Shown here piece after piece: positions 8,416 through 16,469 of a stretch of 39,105 nt of DNA. The DNA comes from Betaproteobacteria bacterium (lineage in GTDB: Bacteria > Pseudomonadota > Gammaproteobacteria > Burkholderiales > SG8-41): positions 1 through 39,105 of the forward strand of contig CANJQI010000035.1 of the NCBI GenBank assembly GCA_947476215.1, in the 5' to 3' direction. Both the position numbers and the translations under genes were made by a program. The notes beneath the pieces were generated by a model. The model was not told the origin of the DNA and did not search any database. It saw only the letters and a program-made list of their open reading frames with translations. Positions within the stretch are counted from its first letter, which is position 1; each line of letters starts with the position of its first letter.

Positions 8416-9144
8416 ATGCGTGGCAAATTTCGTTTTGGATGGCAGGCAGCGATATTGGCGGTGCTATGGGTGTCAGGGTGCGCGGCGAACGCGCCGGCAC
8501 CTGATTTTCAGGCCTTGGTGGCCAGTGCCGATCGCAGCGAAGCGGATCGTGCAACTGACGGGCGGCGCAAACCCGCGGACATGCTGGCGTTCTATGGCGT
8601 GCGCGCCGGTATGACCGTGTTCGATGTGTCGGCGGGCGCGGGCTACAACGCCGAGTTGCTGGCGCGCGCCGTTGGTGGCACCGGCAAGGTCTATGCACAG
8701 ACCCCAACGCCTAATGAACGCCTGCGCGAGCGCATGCAGTCGCCAGTCATGAAAAACGTGGTGGCAGTGGTGCGCGGGTTTTCCGATCCGGTGCCGCCCG
8801 AGGTGCGCAACCTTGATCTGGTCACTTTCAATTTCAACTATCACGATACCGTGTACATGGACGTCGATCGCGCCAGCATGAATCGATCGGTACTTAACGG
8901 CCTCAAATCGGGCGGCATCTATATTGTTGCGGATCACTCCGGGCGGCCGGGCACCGGCACCAGCGAGACTAAAACGCTGCACCGCATTGATGAGGCTGCG
9001 GTGCGTCGCGAAGTCGAAGCAGCGGGATTCCGATTTGTGTCCGAAGGCGGCTTTTTGCGCAATCCCTCCGATCCGCGAACGGCTGGCGTATTCAAACCGA
9101 CTCAGCCCAACGATGAGTTCGTGCTCAAGTTTGTAAAACCGTGA
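8416..9144 (+). CDS. Lipoprotein with class I methyltransferase-like fold (COG4798-like)
   Basis: The start at 8416 is set by AAGGAGG nine bases upstream; it gives 242 residues. The N-terminus is a lipoprotein signal with lipobox VSGC (Cys near residue 19), so the mature protein should be lipid-anchored. After SADRSEADRATDGRRKPADM, the MAFYGVRAGMTVFDVSAGAGYN-like segment is motif I of a Rossmann methyltransferase of the predicted-methyltransferase group COG4798, whose members are often exported. Later segments (LDLVTFNFNYHDTVY, GGIYIVADHSG) also fit that group. It directly precedes the first of the exported methyltransferase-like paralogues. Real methyl transfer by an envelope protein is unproven because SAM is cytoplasmic. 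It is not closely similar to those paralogues. Confidence 0.82.
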   Translation: MRGKFRFGWQAAILAVLWVSGCAANAPAPDFQALVASADRSEADRATDGRRKPADMLAFYGVRAGMTVFDVSAGAGYNAELLARAVGGTGKVYAQTPTPNERLRERMQSPVMKNVVAVVRGFSDPVPPEVRNLDLVTFNFNYHDTVYMDVDRASMNRSVLNGLKSGGIYIVADHSGRPGTGTSETKTLHRIDEAAVRREVEAAGFRFVSEGGFLRNPSDPRTAGVFKPTQPNDEFVLKFVKP

Positions 9145-9161
9145 ATATCAGGAGTCGTTTC

Positions 9162-10028
9162 ATGATCAACTGCTTACGCGCAACAGTGGCGATCGCCGCT
9201 GCATCGTGGTTATGCATTTCGCATGCCGCTGAAAGTCTCAAGACGGGAGGGCCTTACGTGCCGACACCGCAAATCGTCGTCGACCAGATGTTGCGGTTTG
9301 CCAATGTTGGAGAAAAGGACTTCGTGATCGACCTGGGGTCGGGCGACGGCGTGATCGTGCTGACGGCTGCCAGGGATATGAAGGCCAGCGGCGTGGGTAT
9401 CGAAATTGATGAGGAACTTGTCGCGCTTTCCAACGACAGCGCGCGCAAACTCGGTGTGGCGAATCGCGTGCAATTTGTGCAGCAGGATATTTTTAAAGCC
9501 GATTTGAGCAAGGCGTCGGTGCTGACGTTGTACCTGTTGCCGAGCATGATGAGCAATCTGCGCTCCAAGGTTTTCAATGAGTTGAAACCCGGCACGCGCG
9601 TGGTGTCGCATGATTATTATTTCGGAGAGTGGACGGCCGACGACCAGATCACCTTCGATGTGCCGGAGAAGGAAAAAATCAATGGTGTTCCGAAAGCCAC
9701 GATCTATCAGTGGTTCGTGCCGGCCAAGATAGCCGGAACCTGGGAAGTCAAGGTCGCGGGCGGCGAGACTTATGAGCTTGCGCTGAAGCAGCGTTATCAG
9801 AACGTCGATGCCAGTGTTGCGATTGGAGGGAAGTCCGTGCGCCCGCAGCACGTCACGCTGCGCGGCAGCGAGTTCTCCATGGCCCTGTCGGATGGCAAAG
9901 GGGTAGCGCGTTTTTCGGGGCGTGTTTCAGGTAATACGATGGAAGGCGCGGTTGATGTGCCGGGTTCAAAAGCACCCGCACGCTGGTCCGCAACACGCAC
10001 TGCGACTGCAAGCGTGATGGCAGATTAG
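9162..10028 (+). CDS. Exported SAM-methyltransferase-like protein, copy 1
   Basis: The 288-residue protein starts at ATG 9162, seven bases after AGGAG; a GTG at 9141 is open but less likely. Signal peptide MINCLRATVAIAAASWLCIS ends with SHA before AES. The mature part opens with GGPYVPTPQIVVDQML and motif I, VIDLGSGDGVIVLTAA, then an acidic post-I strand (GVGIEIDEE), the QQDIFKADLSKASVLTLYLL segment and RVVSHDYYFGEW. From VPAKIAGTW onward the C-terminal 100 residues are beta-rich, ending RFSGRVSGNTMEGAVD and WSATR. The Rossmann part resembles the FAM173/ATPSCKMT type of protein-lysine methyltransferase. It is the only copy upstream of the spermidine-synthase-like gene and has GDGV where the others have GDGR. 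Confidence 0.85.
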   Translation: MINCLRATVAIAAASWLCISHAAESLKTGGPYVPTPQIVVDQMLRFANVGEKDFVIDLGSGDGVIVLTAARDMKASGVGIEIDEELVALSNDSARKLGVANRVQFVQQDIFKADLSKASVLTLYLLPSMMSNLRSKVFNELKPGTRVVSHDYYFGEWTADDQITFDVPEKEKINGVPKATIYQWFVPAKIAGTWEVKVAGGETYELALKQRYQNVDASVAIGGKSVRPQHVTLRGSEFSMALSDGKGVARFSGRVSGNTMEGAVDVPGSKAPARWSATRTATASVMAD

Positions 10029-10068
10029 TTTTTTAAATCAAACGGTTGTTTGGCTCTTCTGGGTTGCA

Positions 10069-11676
10069 TCAGTTCACGAAGAACGCGGCCGGTAAAGCAT
10101 CCACCACATGACGTCGATAGACGAGCTGGCTCGCCGACATGTCCCTGGACAAGATATTGCGGGCATCGGTGGCGACGCGCCCTTGATCGAGCAGCCGCTG
10201 ATTGAGCGGGATGGGTGTGCGCAGCAACTGCGATAGCGTATCGAGGTGCTGTGCGGGCACGTGGCGCAAATCGACGGTTGCGGGGGCGGGCAGCGGACGG
10301 GCGCTGGCAACCACGAAGCTGTTGATATGGCGCGCGGATGCGTGGTCCGGACGATGCACCATGACATAGGGCAGTTCGGAACGCAGCGTCGTCAGGAAGT
10401 GCGCGTAGGTGCGCGGCGCATCAAGATCGGCAAAGGTATTGAAAATGGCGACGCCGTCCGGAGCCAGACAGCGCCCAAGGTCGCGAAAAAATTCGCGAGT
10501 GATCAGATAGTCGGGGACGCCATCGCCATGAAACAGGTCGACGACGATGACGTGATAGGCGCTTGCACACGATTGTAGGAATGTCCGCGCGTCGGCTTCG
10601 TGTACGCGCACTTTGTCGCGCTCCAGTCCGAACACCTCGGACGCCGCGCGCAGCGATGCTGGATCGATATCGACCGCAGTGACGGCGATGCCGTAATTTG
10701 CGAGGCGCATGGGAACCATGCCAGCTCCTATTCCCAGCACCAGCGCGGATTGTGGTTCGGGACGATAGGCCAGCGACAGCGCTTCAAGCGCATAGGTGTA
10801 CATAGACGTCGAGTGGTTATCCGAATCCACGACGTTTTGTATCAGGCCATCCTGAAAGTAGATGCGCAAAAACTTTCTGTTATTCATGGGGTTGCTGCGC
10901 AACACCTTGACCGTGCCGAACATCGAGCGATAGCTGGCTTCGTGTGACCAGCCAGTGTCGCCATGGCTGACCGGCCACATGCGGCCGGTATAGTAATCTG
11001 CACCGGCCAGTGCCGCGATCGAGCTCACAAGCGCGATTCCAGTGGTGACCGCGAGGCTTTTGCGTTTCTCCAGGCGCGTGGATTTGAGCATCAGCAAGAT
11101 TAGCGATAGCGTTGCCAAGGTAACTGCCACGACCAGTGTTGCCGCGAAATTGCTCAGGAACGGAATAATTCCGAACGCCGTGACGAACACGCCGGCCACC
11201 GAACCCAGAGTACTGATGAAGAATACCCGTCCGGCACCCGCATCCGCGAGGCCGCCGCCCTCGTCCTTTTGTCTGAGCAGGATGGCAACGAGCAGCGGGT
11301 TCATGGCCGACGTTGCAAGCAAGGGCACGAAGAGCAGGACGAGGCAGGCGATGAACGCGCCAAAAACAAGATCCATGCGCGCGAGTGCATAAAAAAGATA
11401 GGGGTATGCGAGACACGATGCGACGATGGCGATCGCCGCGATCGCCGGCATGAGTGCGAACAGCAAGGTCAGCGTTGTGGATTGCCTGGCACCCTTACTG
11501 CCATGTGCAATCTTTCCGCCCGCCCAATAGCCGCTCGCCAGCGAAATCAGCGTGATCGACAGGATGCCGCTCCAGATGTAAAGACTGACGCCGAAATACG
11601 GCGCCAGTATCCGCGAGGCGAGCAATTCCAGCGCAAGTATCGCGGCACCAGTGACAAAAATGATGGCGTTCAGCAT
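10069..11676 (-). CDS. Membrane-embedded spermidine synthase-like protein (fused multi-spanning domain)
   Basis: The 535-residue protein begins MLNAIIFVTGAAILALELLA and has about six or seven hydrophobic segments up to residue 225 (for example SATVVAVTLATLSLILLML-like helices). A soluble spermidine-synthase-type Rossmann domain follows. Motif I is ALVLGIGAGMVPMRLANYG, then VTAVDIDPASLRAASE and VHEADARTFL. The DLFHGDGVPDYL segment falls where the catalytic Asp of aminopropyltransferases lies. Fused membrane versions are widespread but mostly uncharacterised, and polyamine synthesis is not established for them. It is transcribed opposite to the exported methyltransferase-like array and splits copy 1 from copies 2-6. 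Which face of the membrane carries the soluble domain depends on the number of spans and cannot be settled by eye. Confidence 0.85.
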   Translation of the reverse strand: MLNAIIFVTGAAILALELLASRILAPYFGVSLYIWSGILSITLISLASGYWAGGKIAHGSKGARQSTTLTLLFALMPAIAAIAIVASCLAYPYLFYALARMDLVFGAFIACLVLLFVPLLATSAMNPLLVAILLRQKDEGGGLADAGAGRVFFISTLGSVAGVFVTAFGIIPFLSNFAATLVVAVTLATLSLILLMLKSTRLEKRKSLAVTTGIALVSSIAALAGADYYTGRMWPVSHGDTGWSHEASYRSMFGTVKVLRSNPMNNRKFLRIYFQDGLIQNVVDSDNHSTSMYTYALEALSLAYRPEPQSALVLGIGAGMVPMRLANYGIAVTAVDIDPASLRAASEVFGLERDKVRVHEADARTFLQSCASAYHVIVVDLFHGDGVPDYLITREFFRDLGRCLAPDGVAIFNTFADLDAPRTYAHFLTTLRSELPYVMVHRPDHASARHINSFVVASARPLPAPATVDLRHVPAQHLDTLSQLLRTPIPLNQRLLDQGRVATDARNILSRDMSASQLVYRRHVVDALPAAFFVN

Positions 11677-11699
11677 GTCGTGTGAGCGGAGTGGTCGGG

Positions 11700-11705
11700 T
11701 ATAAT
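11700..11705 (+). promoter_or_regulatory. Possible -10 element for the methyltransferase-like operon
   Basis: A perfect TATAAT preceded by GGG lies in the divergent gap between the spermidine-synthase-like gene and copy 2, about 150 bases before the copy 2 start. No good -35 hexamer is seen at 17 bases. It is a plausible but unproven promoter for the five-gene array. Confidence 0.35.
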
Positions 11706-11858
11706 TGCCTATGCGCGCAGGATTACACGCATTTTTTCTGCTTGCTAATGTGCAAAATGTACCAGACTTCGCTGCGCTGCGCTAATGAACCATGCGAGAT
11801 TGCCGCGTATGCCGGCTGTATGGCGGCGAACCACGTTCGCGAAATAAGAGGGGGAGAT

Positions 11859-12785
11859 ATGTCACGCGTCTTCAGACTTCTCAATACTGCTGCCTGCCGG
11901 ATGGCAGTGCTCGCATGGATCTCTCTGGCCGGTGGTGCGTATGCAGCACAGCCGAGCGTTCCATACGTGCCGACGCCGCAGGAAGTTGTCGAGCGCATGC
12001 TGGAGATCGCGAAGGTGGGGCCGCAGGACTATGTGATCGATCTGGGGTCGGGCGATGGCCGCATCGTGGTTACGGCGGCAAAAAAATACGGTGCACGTGG
12101 TTTCGGTGTCGATCTGAATCCGGTGCGTATCAAGGAGAGCGTGGAGAATGCCGGCAAGGCCGGTGTCAGCGATCGCGTTGCGTTCCATGAACGCAACCTC
12201 TTCGAGACCGATTTAAACGATGCATCGGTGATCACCATGTATCTGCTGCCGCGGGTCAATCTCGATTTGCGCCCCAAGTTGCTCGATCTGAAGCCCGGCA
12301 CGCGTATCGTGTCTCATGATTTCGATATGGATGACTGGAAGCCGGAACAGTCCGTCGATATGACGGTCAAAGCAAAGTATGGTGACTCCCCCGGAACCAG
12401 TTCGGTTTATTTCTGGGTCGTGCCCGCCAAGGCAGCGGGTACCTGGCAGTGGAGACAGACGGTGGGCGGCAAGCCTGTGTCCTATGAACTGGTGCTCGAT
12501 CAGAAATATCAGAACATAAGCGGCAATATGCGCGTTTCAGGCGCTGGTACCAGGGTGCAGGATGCGAAGCTGCGCGGCGATCAGATCAGTTTCGGATTCG
12601 GCGCCGACGTAAACGGTAGTCCCATGAAGCATGAGTTTTCCGGCCGCGTGTCCGGTGACACCATCGTCGGGACAGTTAGATTTTCGGGCGGTCGTGCTCA
12701 GGGTCAGTCCGACTGGAACGCGACGCGCGTCAAGAAAACCGGGCTCCCTGCGGGCGGGCACACAATAACTTTCGCAGGCAGGTGA
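11859..12785 (+). CDS. Exported SAM-methyltransferase-like protein, copy 2
   Basis: ATG 11859 follows GGGGGAGAT, giving 308 residues; open sequence further upstream lacks signals. The signal peptide ends GGAYA before AQPS. Then come VPYVPTPQEVVERMLEIAKV, motif I VIDLGSGDGRIVVTAAKKYG, GFGVDLNP, RNLFETDLNDASVITMYLLP and RIVSHDFDMDDW. The junction VPAKAAGTWQW starts the C-terminal beta domain, which contains YELVLDQKYQNI and GRVSGDTIVGTVRFSGG and ends DWNATR with a short tail. It is the first gene of the tight group of copies 2 to 6 plus the APC permease (gaps of 25, 7, 0 and 52 bases and a final overlap). The Rossmann fold is secure; substrate, and whether SAM is bound at all, are unknown. Confidence 0.85.
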   Translation: MSRVFRLLNTAACRMAVLAWISLAGGAYAAQPSVPYVPTPQEVVERMLEIAKVGPQDYVIDLGSGDGRIVVTAAKKYGARGFGVDLNPVRIKESVENAGKAGVSDRVAFHERNLFETDLNDASVITMYLLPRVNLDLRPKLLDLKPGTRIVSHDFDMDDWKPEQSVDMTVKAKYGDSPGTSSVYFWVVPAKAAGTWQWRQTVGGKPVSYELVLDQKYQNISGNMRVSGAGTRVQDAKLRGDQISFGFGADVNGSPMKHEFSGRVSGDTIVGTVRFSGGRAQGQSDWNATRVKKTGLPAGGHTITFAGR

Positions 12786-12810
12786 TATGAAATCAGAATC
12801 AGGAAACTGC

Positions 12811-13761
12811 ATGTCGAAATTCTTTTTGCAGGCAATCCGTGCATGTGGCGCATTGTTGCTCACTGTTTTTTTGTTGCCTGATGTGGGATTGGCGCAGGAC
12901 GACGACTTCGGACAAACACCCTATGTACCGACGCCGCAGAACATCGTGGATCGCATGCTGGAAATTGCTAAGGTCACTTCCAAGGATTACCTGATCGATC
13001 TTGGTTCTGGCGACGGGCGCATGATCATCACCGCAGCGAAAAAATATGGCGCGCGCGGATTCGGCGTCGACCTGGATCGCCGGCTGGTTATCCGCGCCAA
13101 CCAGTTGGCGGCGAAGTCTGGTGTTGCCGACCGCGCGGTTTTCTATGAGCGGGATCTGTACCTAACCGATATGAGTGCAGCGAGCGTGGTGACCATATAC
13201 CTGTTGCCCGAAGTCAACCTGATGGCACGCCCCAAGCTGCTGGCGACGCTGAAGCCCGGCACGCGCGTCGTTTCCCACGACTACGGCATGGGCGAATGGC
13301 CGCCCGACCAGGAGTTGGTGTTTGACGCGCCCGACAAGCCTGTGGGGCGGGACAAGACCAGCAAGGTATTTTTCTGGGTAGTGCCGGGAAATGCCGCGGG
13401 CAAATGGCGCTGGCAATTCCCGCTGACCGGCAAGTCCGGTGACTTTGAATTCAACGTTGCCCAGAACTTTCAGATGATAGATGCGAAGTTGCAGGTGGGC
13501 GGCGGTGCATGGCCGATCGAGAACGCGCGGCTGCAGGGCGACGAAATCAGCTTTGCCGCGGTGGACAAAGCGACCGCAACGCGATATGAATTTTCCGGAC
13601 GCATTTTTACTAACGCAATTTCGGGAACGGTACGTAGCAGCGGGCCGGCGGGGCAGCAGCAGAATGCGTGGAGTGCAACGCGCACCGAGTTGGGTACTCC
13701 GGCGCACGCGCTGTTGAAAAAGCCGGACATCCTGGAATTGAAGCAGCGTATGCAGCAGTAG
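12811..13761 (+). CDS. Exported SAM-methyltransferase-like protein, copy 3
   Basis: ATG 12811 is preferred because AGGAAA precedes it and it yields a classic signal peptide (ACGALLLTVFLLPDVGLA before QDDD); an in-frame ATG at 12787 would add eight polar residues. The protein has 316 residues. Family blocks: TPYVPTPQNIVDRMLEIAKV, LIDLGSGDGRMIITAAKKYG, GFGVDLDRRL, RDLYLTDMSAASVVTIYLLP, RVVSHDYGMGEWPPD, then VPGNAAGKWRW at the domain junction. The C-terminal beta domain has FEFNVAQNFQMI and YEFSGRIFTNAISGTV and ends WSATR, followed by an extra 25-residue charged tail that the other copies lack. It is closest by eye to copies 2 and 6. Confidence 0.85.
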   Translation: MSKFFLQAIRACGALLLTVFLLPDVGLAQDDDFGQTPYVPTPQNIVDRMLEIAKVTSKDYLIDLGSGDGRMIITAAKKYGARGFGVDLDRRLVIRANQLAAKSGVADRAVFYERDLYLTDMSAASVVTIYLLPEVNLMARPKLLATLKPGTRVVSHDYGMGEWPPDQELVFDAPDKPVGRDKTSKVFFWVVPGNAAGKWRWQFPLTGKSGDFEFNVAQNFQMIDAKLQVGGGAWPIENARLQGDEISFAAVDKATATRYEFSGRIFTNAISGTVRSSGPAGQQQNAWSATRTELGTPAHALLKKPDILELKQRMQQ

Positions 13762-13768
13762 TCCCGCC

Positions 13769-14647
13769 ATGCTTACGTCCGTTGCAATGCGCTACGCCGG
13801 AGTTTGTGCTGCATCTTTGATGTTCGTCTTGTCCGCGATGTCGCCGGCAGGCGCCGCGGTCGCCGTCCCGGCGCCAGCGGGCGAGATACCCACCCCTTAT
13901 CTGCCTTCCACACAGCTCGATGTGGAGGAGTTGCTGCGGGTGGCGGCGCTGGGTCCTCAAGACGTGGTTGTCGATTTGGGATCGGGCGATGGCCGTATAG
14001 TCATCGCGGCCGCGAAGTATTTCGGGGCGCGCGGATTTGGTGTCGACATCGACGAAAAACTGGTTGCGCACGCCAACGACAACGCGCGCCAGGCGGGGGT
14101 GGCGGGGCGTGTGCAGTTTTTTCATCGCGACATCTTCGCCACCGATGTGCGCGAAGCAACTGTCGTTACCATGTATTTGCTTACGCCGCTCGTGAACCGT
14201 CTGCGCCCCAAGCTGCTTGCCGAATTGCGGCCGGGCACGCGCATCATTGCGCATGACTACGGCTTCGACGGCTGGAAACCCGATCGCACGGTCAAGATCG
14301 TCAAAACCTTCTACCTCTATGTCGTGCCGGCGACCGTCGCCGGGAAATGGCGGCTGGAAGCGTCGCTCGCGGACGGTGATCGCGGTTATGACGTCGATAT
14401 CAAACAACAGTTTCAGGAAATCACTGGCGGCGCCACGGTCACCGGCGGTTACCTGCCGCTGTTCGAGACACGGCTAAACGGCGAGCGCATCAGTTTCGTC
14501 ATTGCAGATAAACAGACCAGCTATCACTATGAAGGGCGCGTCAGCGGCAGCTTGATGGAAGGGACGGTGAAGAGCGGAATCGGCAACGCGCAAACGGAGA
14601 GACGTTGGCGCGCAACACGCCTATTGCCGGGCGGGGAGGGGAACTAG
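13769..14647 (+). CDS. Exported SAM-methyltransferase-like protein, copy 4
   Basis: The 292-residue protein starts seven bases after copy 3 (ATG 13787 is an alternative that keeps the signal peptide). The signal is CAASLMFVLSAMSPAGA before AVAVP. It diverges from the others at the mature N-terminus, with PTPYLPSTQLDVEELLRVAA in place of the usual YVPTPQ block. It keeps VVDLGSGDGRIVIAAAKYFG, GFGVDIDEKL and RDIFATDVREATVVTMYLLT, with one extra residue where the others have YLLP. RIIAHDYGFDGWKPD and VPATVAGKW follow, and the beta domain includes YDVDIKQQFQEI and GRVSGSLMEGTV, ending RWRATR. It shares an operon with copies 2, 3, 5 and 6. Confidence 0.85.
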   Translation: MLTSVAMRYAGVCAASLMFVLSAMSPAGAAVAVPAPAGEIPTPYLPSTQLDVEELLRVAALGPQDVVVDLGSGDGRIVIAAAKYFGARGFGVDIDEKLVAHANDNARQAGVAGRVQFFHRDIFATDVREATVVTMYLLTPLVNRLRPKLLAELRPGTRIIAHDYGFDGWKPDRTVKIVKTFYLYVVPATVAGKWRLEASLADGDRGYDVDIKQQFQEITGGATVTGGYLPLFETRLNGERISFVIADKQTSYHYEGRVSGSLMEGTVKSGIGNAQTERRWRATRLLPGGEGN

Positions 14648-15490
14648 ATGCAAGCGATCGTTACCTTGCGCGCCCTGATTGCAATCATGTCGTGCATGGT
14701 GTTCCCGGCCGCGGCGCAGTACCCGTACGACGTGCCCTATGTTCCCACGCCGGCGGTGGTGATAGAGGAAATGTTAAGGCTTGCAAAAGTAGGCCCCGAC
14801 GATTCGGTAATCGATCTGGGTTCGGGTGACGGCCGTGTCGTGATCATGGCGGCGAAAAAATTCGGGGCGCGCGGCGTGGGCGTCGATCTCGATGCCGATC
14901 TGATCGAAGAGAGTGTATACAACGCGGCCCAGCAGGAAGTTTCCGAGCGGGTGACGTTTATCCGGCAGGATCTGTTCCAATTTGACATCAGTCAGGCCAC
15001 CGTGGTGACCATGTACCTGCTGCCCGGCGTTGTTCTTAGGCTGCGCCCACGCCTGCTCAAGGAATTGCGCCCGGGGACACGTATCGTGGCTCATGACTTT
15101 CCTATTGAAGACTGGCAGCCGGACGAAAAATCCACGGTGCGCAAGAACGTCTTCATGTGGATAGTGCCGGCGCAGGTCGGTGGCCGGTGGCGCGCCAGCG
15201 CGACATTGCCGACGGGTGAACGCAGCTACGACATAGAAATCCGCCAGAAGTACCAGGAGATCGACGGCCTGGTGCGCCTGGACAAGCGAGTTTCGGGATT
15301 GTGGAATCCCAAACTGACGGCTGATCGCGTGAGCTTTGTGATCGTTGATGACAACGGTCCGGTAGAGACCAATCTATACTTCGAGGGCCGCGTTGCGGGT
15401 GATACCATTGAAGGTGTGATCAAGCGTGGTGTAGGCAAGGATGAGACCCAGATCAAGTGGCGCGCCACCCGCGTTGCAGCGGGCACTTGA
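14648..15490 (+). CDS. Exported SAM-methyltransferase-like protein, copy 5
   Basis: The ATG immediately follows the copy 4 stop codon, with GAGGGGA upstream, so translation is probably coupled. At 280 residues it is the shortest copy of the array. The signal peptide TLRALIAIMSCMVFPAAA is cut before QYPYD. The mature protein has VPYVPTPAVVIEEMLRLAKV, VIDLGSGDGRVVIMAAKKFG, GVGVDLDADL, QDLFQFDISQATVVTMYLLP and RIVAHDFPIEDWQPD. VPAQVGGRW opens the beta domain, which contains YDIEIRQKYQEI and GRVAGDTIEGVIKRG and ends KWRATR. The full family order is intact and no key motif is lost. Confidence 0.85.
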   Translation: MQAIVTLRALIAIMSCMVFPAAAQYPYDVPYVPTPAVVIEEMLRLAKVGPDDSVIDLGSGDGRVVIMAAKKFGARGVGVDLDADLIEESVYNAAQQEVSERVTFIRQDLFQFDISQATVVTMYLLPGVVLRLRPRLLKELRPGTRIVAHDFPIEDWQPDEKSTVRKNVFMWIVPAQVGGRWRASATLPTGERSYDIEIRQKYQEIDGLVRLDKRVSGLWNPKLTADRVSFVIVDDNGPVETNLYFEGRVAGDTIEGVIKRGVGKDETQIKWRATRVAAGT

Positions 15491-15542
15491 CGGCAGATTG
15501 AATGTGGCGCGACAAGAATCGACAATTACCGTGGAGAAAGTC

Positions 15543-16469
15543 ATGAAACAGAAGATGTGGATGTTGCGTGCCAGTCGCATGCTGATCTTGTCGCTGATAG
15601 TGCCGTTTTCGGCCTGGGCGCAGGAAGAGCACAAGGAGCGCGGCGTTGGCGATGTGGTCTATGTACCGACGCCGCAAATCGTCGTGGATACCATGCTGAG
15701 CATGGCTAAAGTTGGTCCCAAAGACTTCGTTATAGACCTGGGTTCGGGCGATGGACGCATGATAATTACCGCAGTGAAGAAATTTGGAGCCCAGGGATTG
15801 GGCGTCGATCTGTCCGACGATCTGCTCGCGGAAGCAGCGCGCAATGCCAAAATCGAGGGTGTTGCCGATCGCGCCATCTTCGTCAAGCAGAACCTGTTCG
15901 AGACCGACCTCACATCGGCTACCATCATTACGACTTATTTATTGCCGCAGATGAATGAACGCCTGCGGCCCAAGATACTCAGCATGAAACCGGGCACGCG
16001 TCTCGTCGCGCACGACTACGCGATGGGCGAGTGGAGCGCCGACGAAACCAGAACGCTGGACGTTCCTGAAAAGAAAGTCGGCACGGCCGGCAAGAGCTAC
16101 CTGTTTTTCTGGACCGTACCGGCGAAAGTGGCCGGGCGCTGGCAAGCGCCGACCCGCACCGATTCTCCTGCTTCGCAGTGGGAATTCGAACTCGGCCAAC
16201 GGTTCCAGATGCTGGATGGCGTGGCGAAGAACGGCAGCGAGACGGTCAAATTGCGCACGATGGAAATCAAAGGTGATCAAATCAGCATCATGTTTCTCAC
16301 CAAACCCGGTGATAACCGGACGCGCCATGAATTCAAAGGCGTGGTCAATGGCGATGCCATCAGCGGTACTCTGACCGTGGGCGAAGGTGCCGCCAGCAAG
16401 CAGATGTCGTGGAACCTGAAATTGATACAACGCGGCGAGGTCAAGATCTCGATGGCAACGCCGCAATGA
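15543..16469 (+). CDS. Exported SAM-methyltransferase-like protein, copy 6
   Basis: ATG 15543 follows GTGGAGAAAGTC, giving 308 residues; the frame is open upstream but overlaps copy 5. The signal peptide is SRMLILSLIVPFSAWA before QEEH. Blocks: VVYVPTPQIVVDTMLSMAKV, VIDLGSGDGRMIITAVKKFG, GLGVDLSDDL, QNLFETDLTSATIITTYLLP, RLVAHDYAMGEWSAD, VPAKVAGRW. The beta domain contains FELGQRFQML and HEFKGVVNGDAISGTL and ends SWNLKL instead of the usual WxATR. Its stop codon overlaps the start of the APC permease by four bases (ATGA), which ties the permease to this array. Confidence 0.85.
   Translation: MKQKMWMLRASRMLILSLIVPFSAWAQEEHKERGVGDVVYVPTPQIVVDTMLSMAKVGPKDFVIDLGSGDGRMIITAVKKFGAQGLGVDLSDDLLAEAARNAKIEGVADRAIFVKQNLFETDLTSATIITTYLLPQMNERLRPKILSMKPGTRLVAHDYAMGEWSADETRTLDVPEKKVGTAGKSYLFFWTVPAKVAGRWQAPTRTDSPASQWEFELGQRFQMLDGVAKNGSETVKLRTMEIKGDQISIMFLTKPGDNRTRHEFKGVVNGDAISGTLTVGEGAASKQMSWNLKLIQRGEVKISMATPQ

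Noticed and set aside
11712..11786. 24-codon ATG frame ahead of copy 2 as a possible leader peptide
   Set aside because: No ribosome site, no biased residues and no nearby hairpin.
11682..11858. N-terminal extension of copy 2 to an ATG at 11682
   Set aside because: It overlaps the divergent promoter region and would bury the signal peptide. GGGGGAG before ATG 11859 decides the start.
12553..12570. Frameshift suspected in the C-terminal domains of the exported array because the ends vary
   Set aside because: All copies remain in frame through the GRVxGD block; the differing ends are sequence divergence rather than broken frames.
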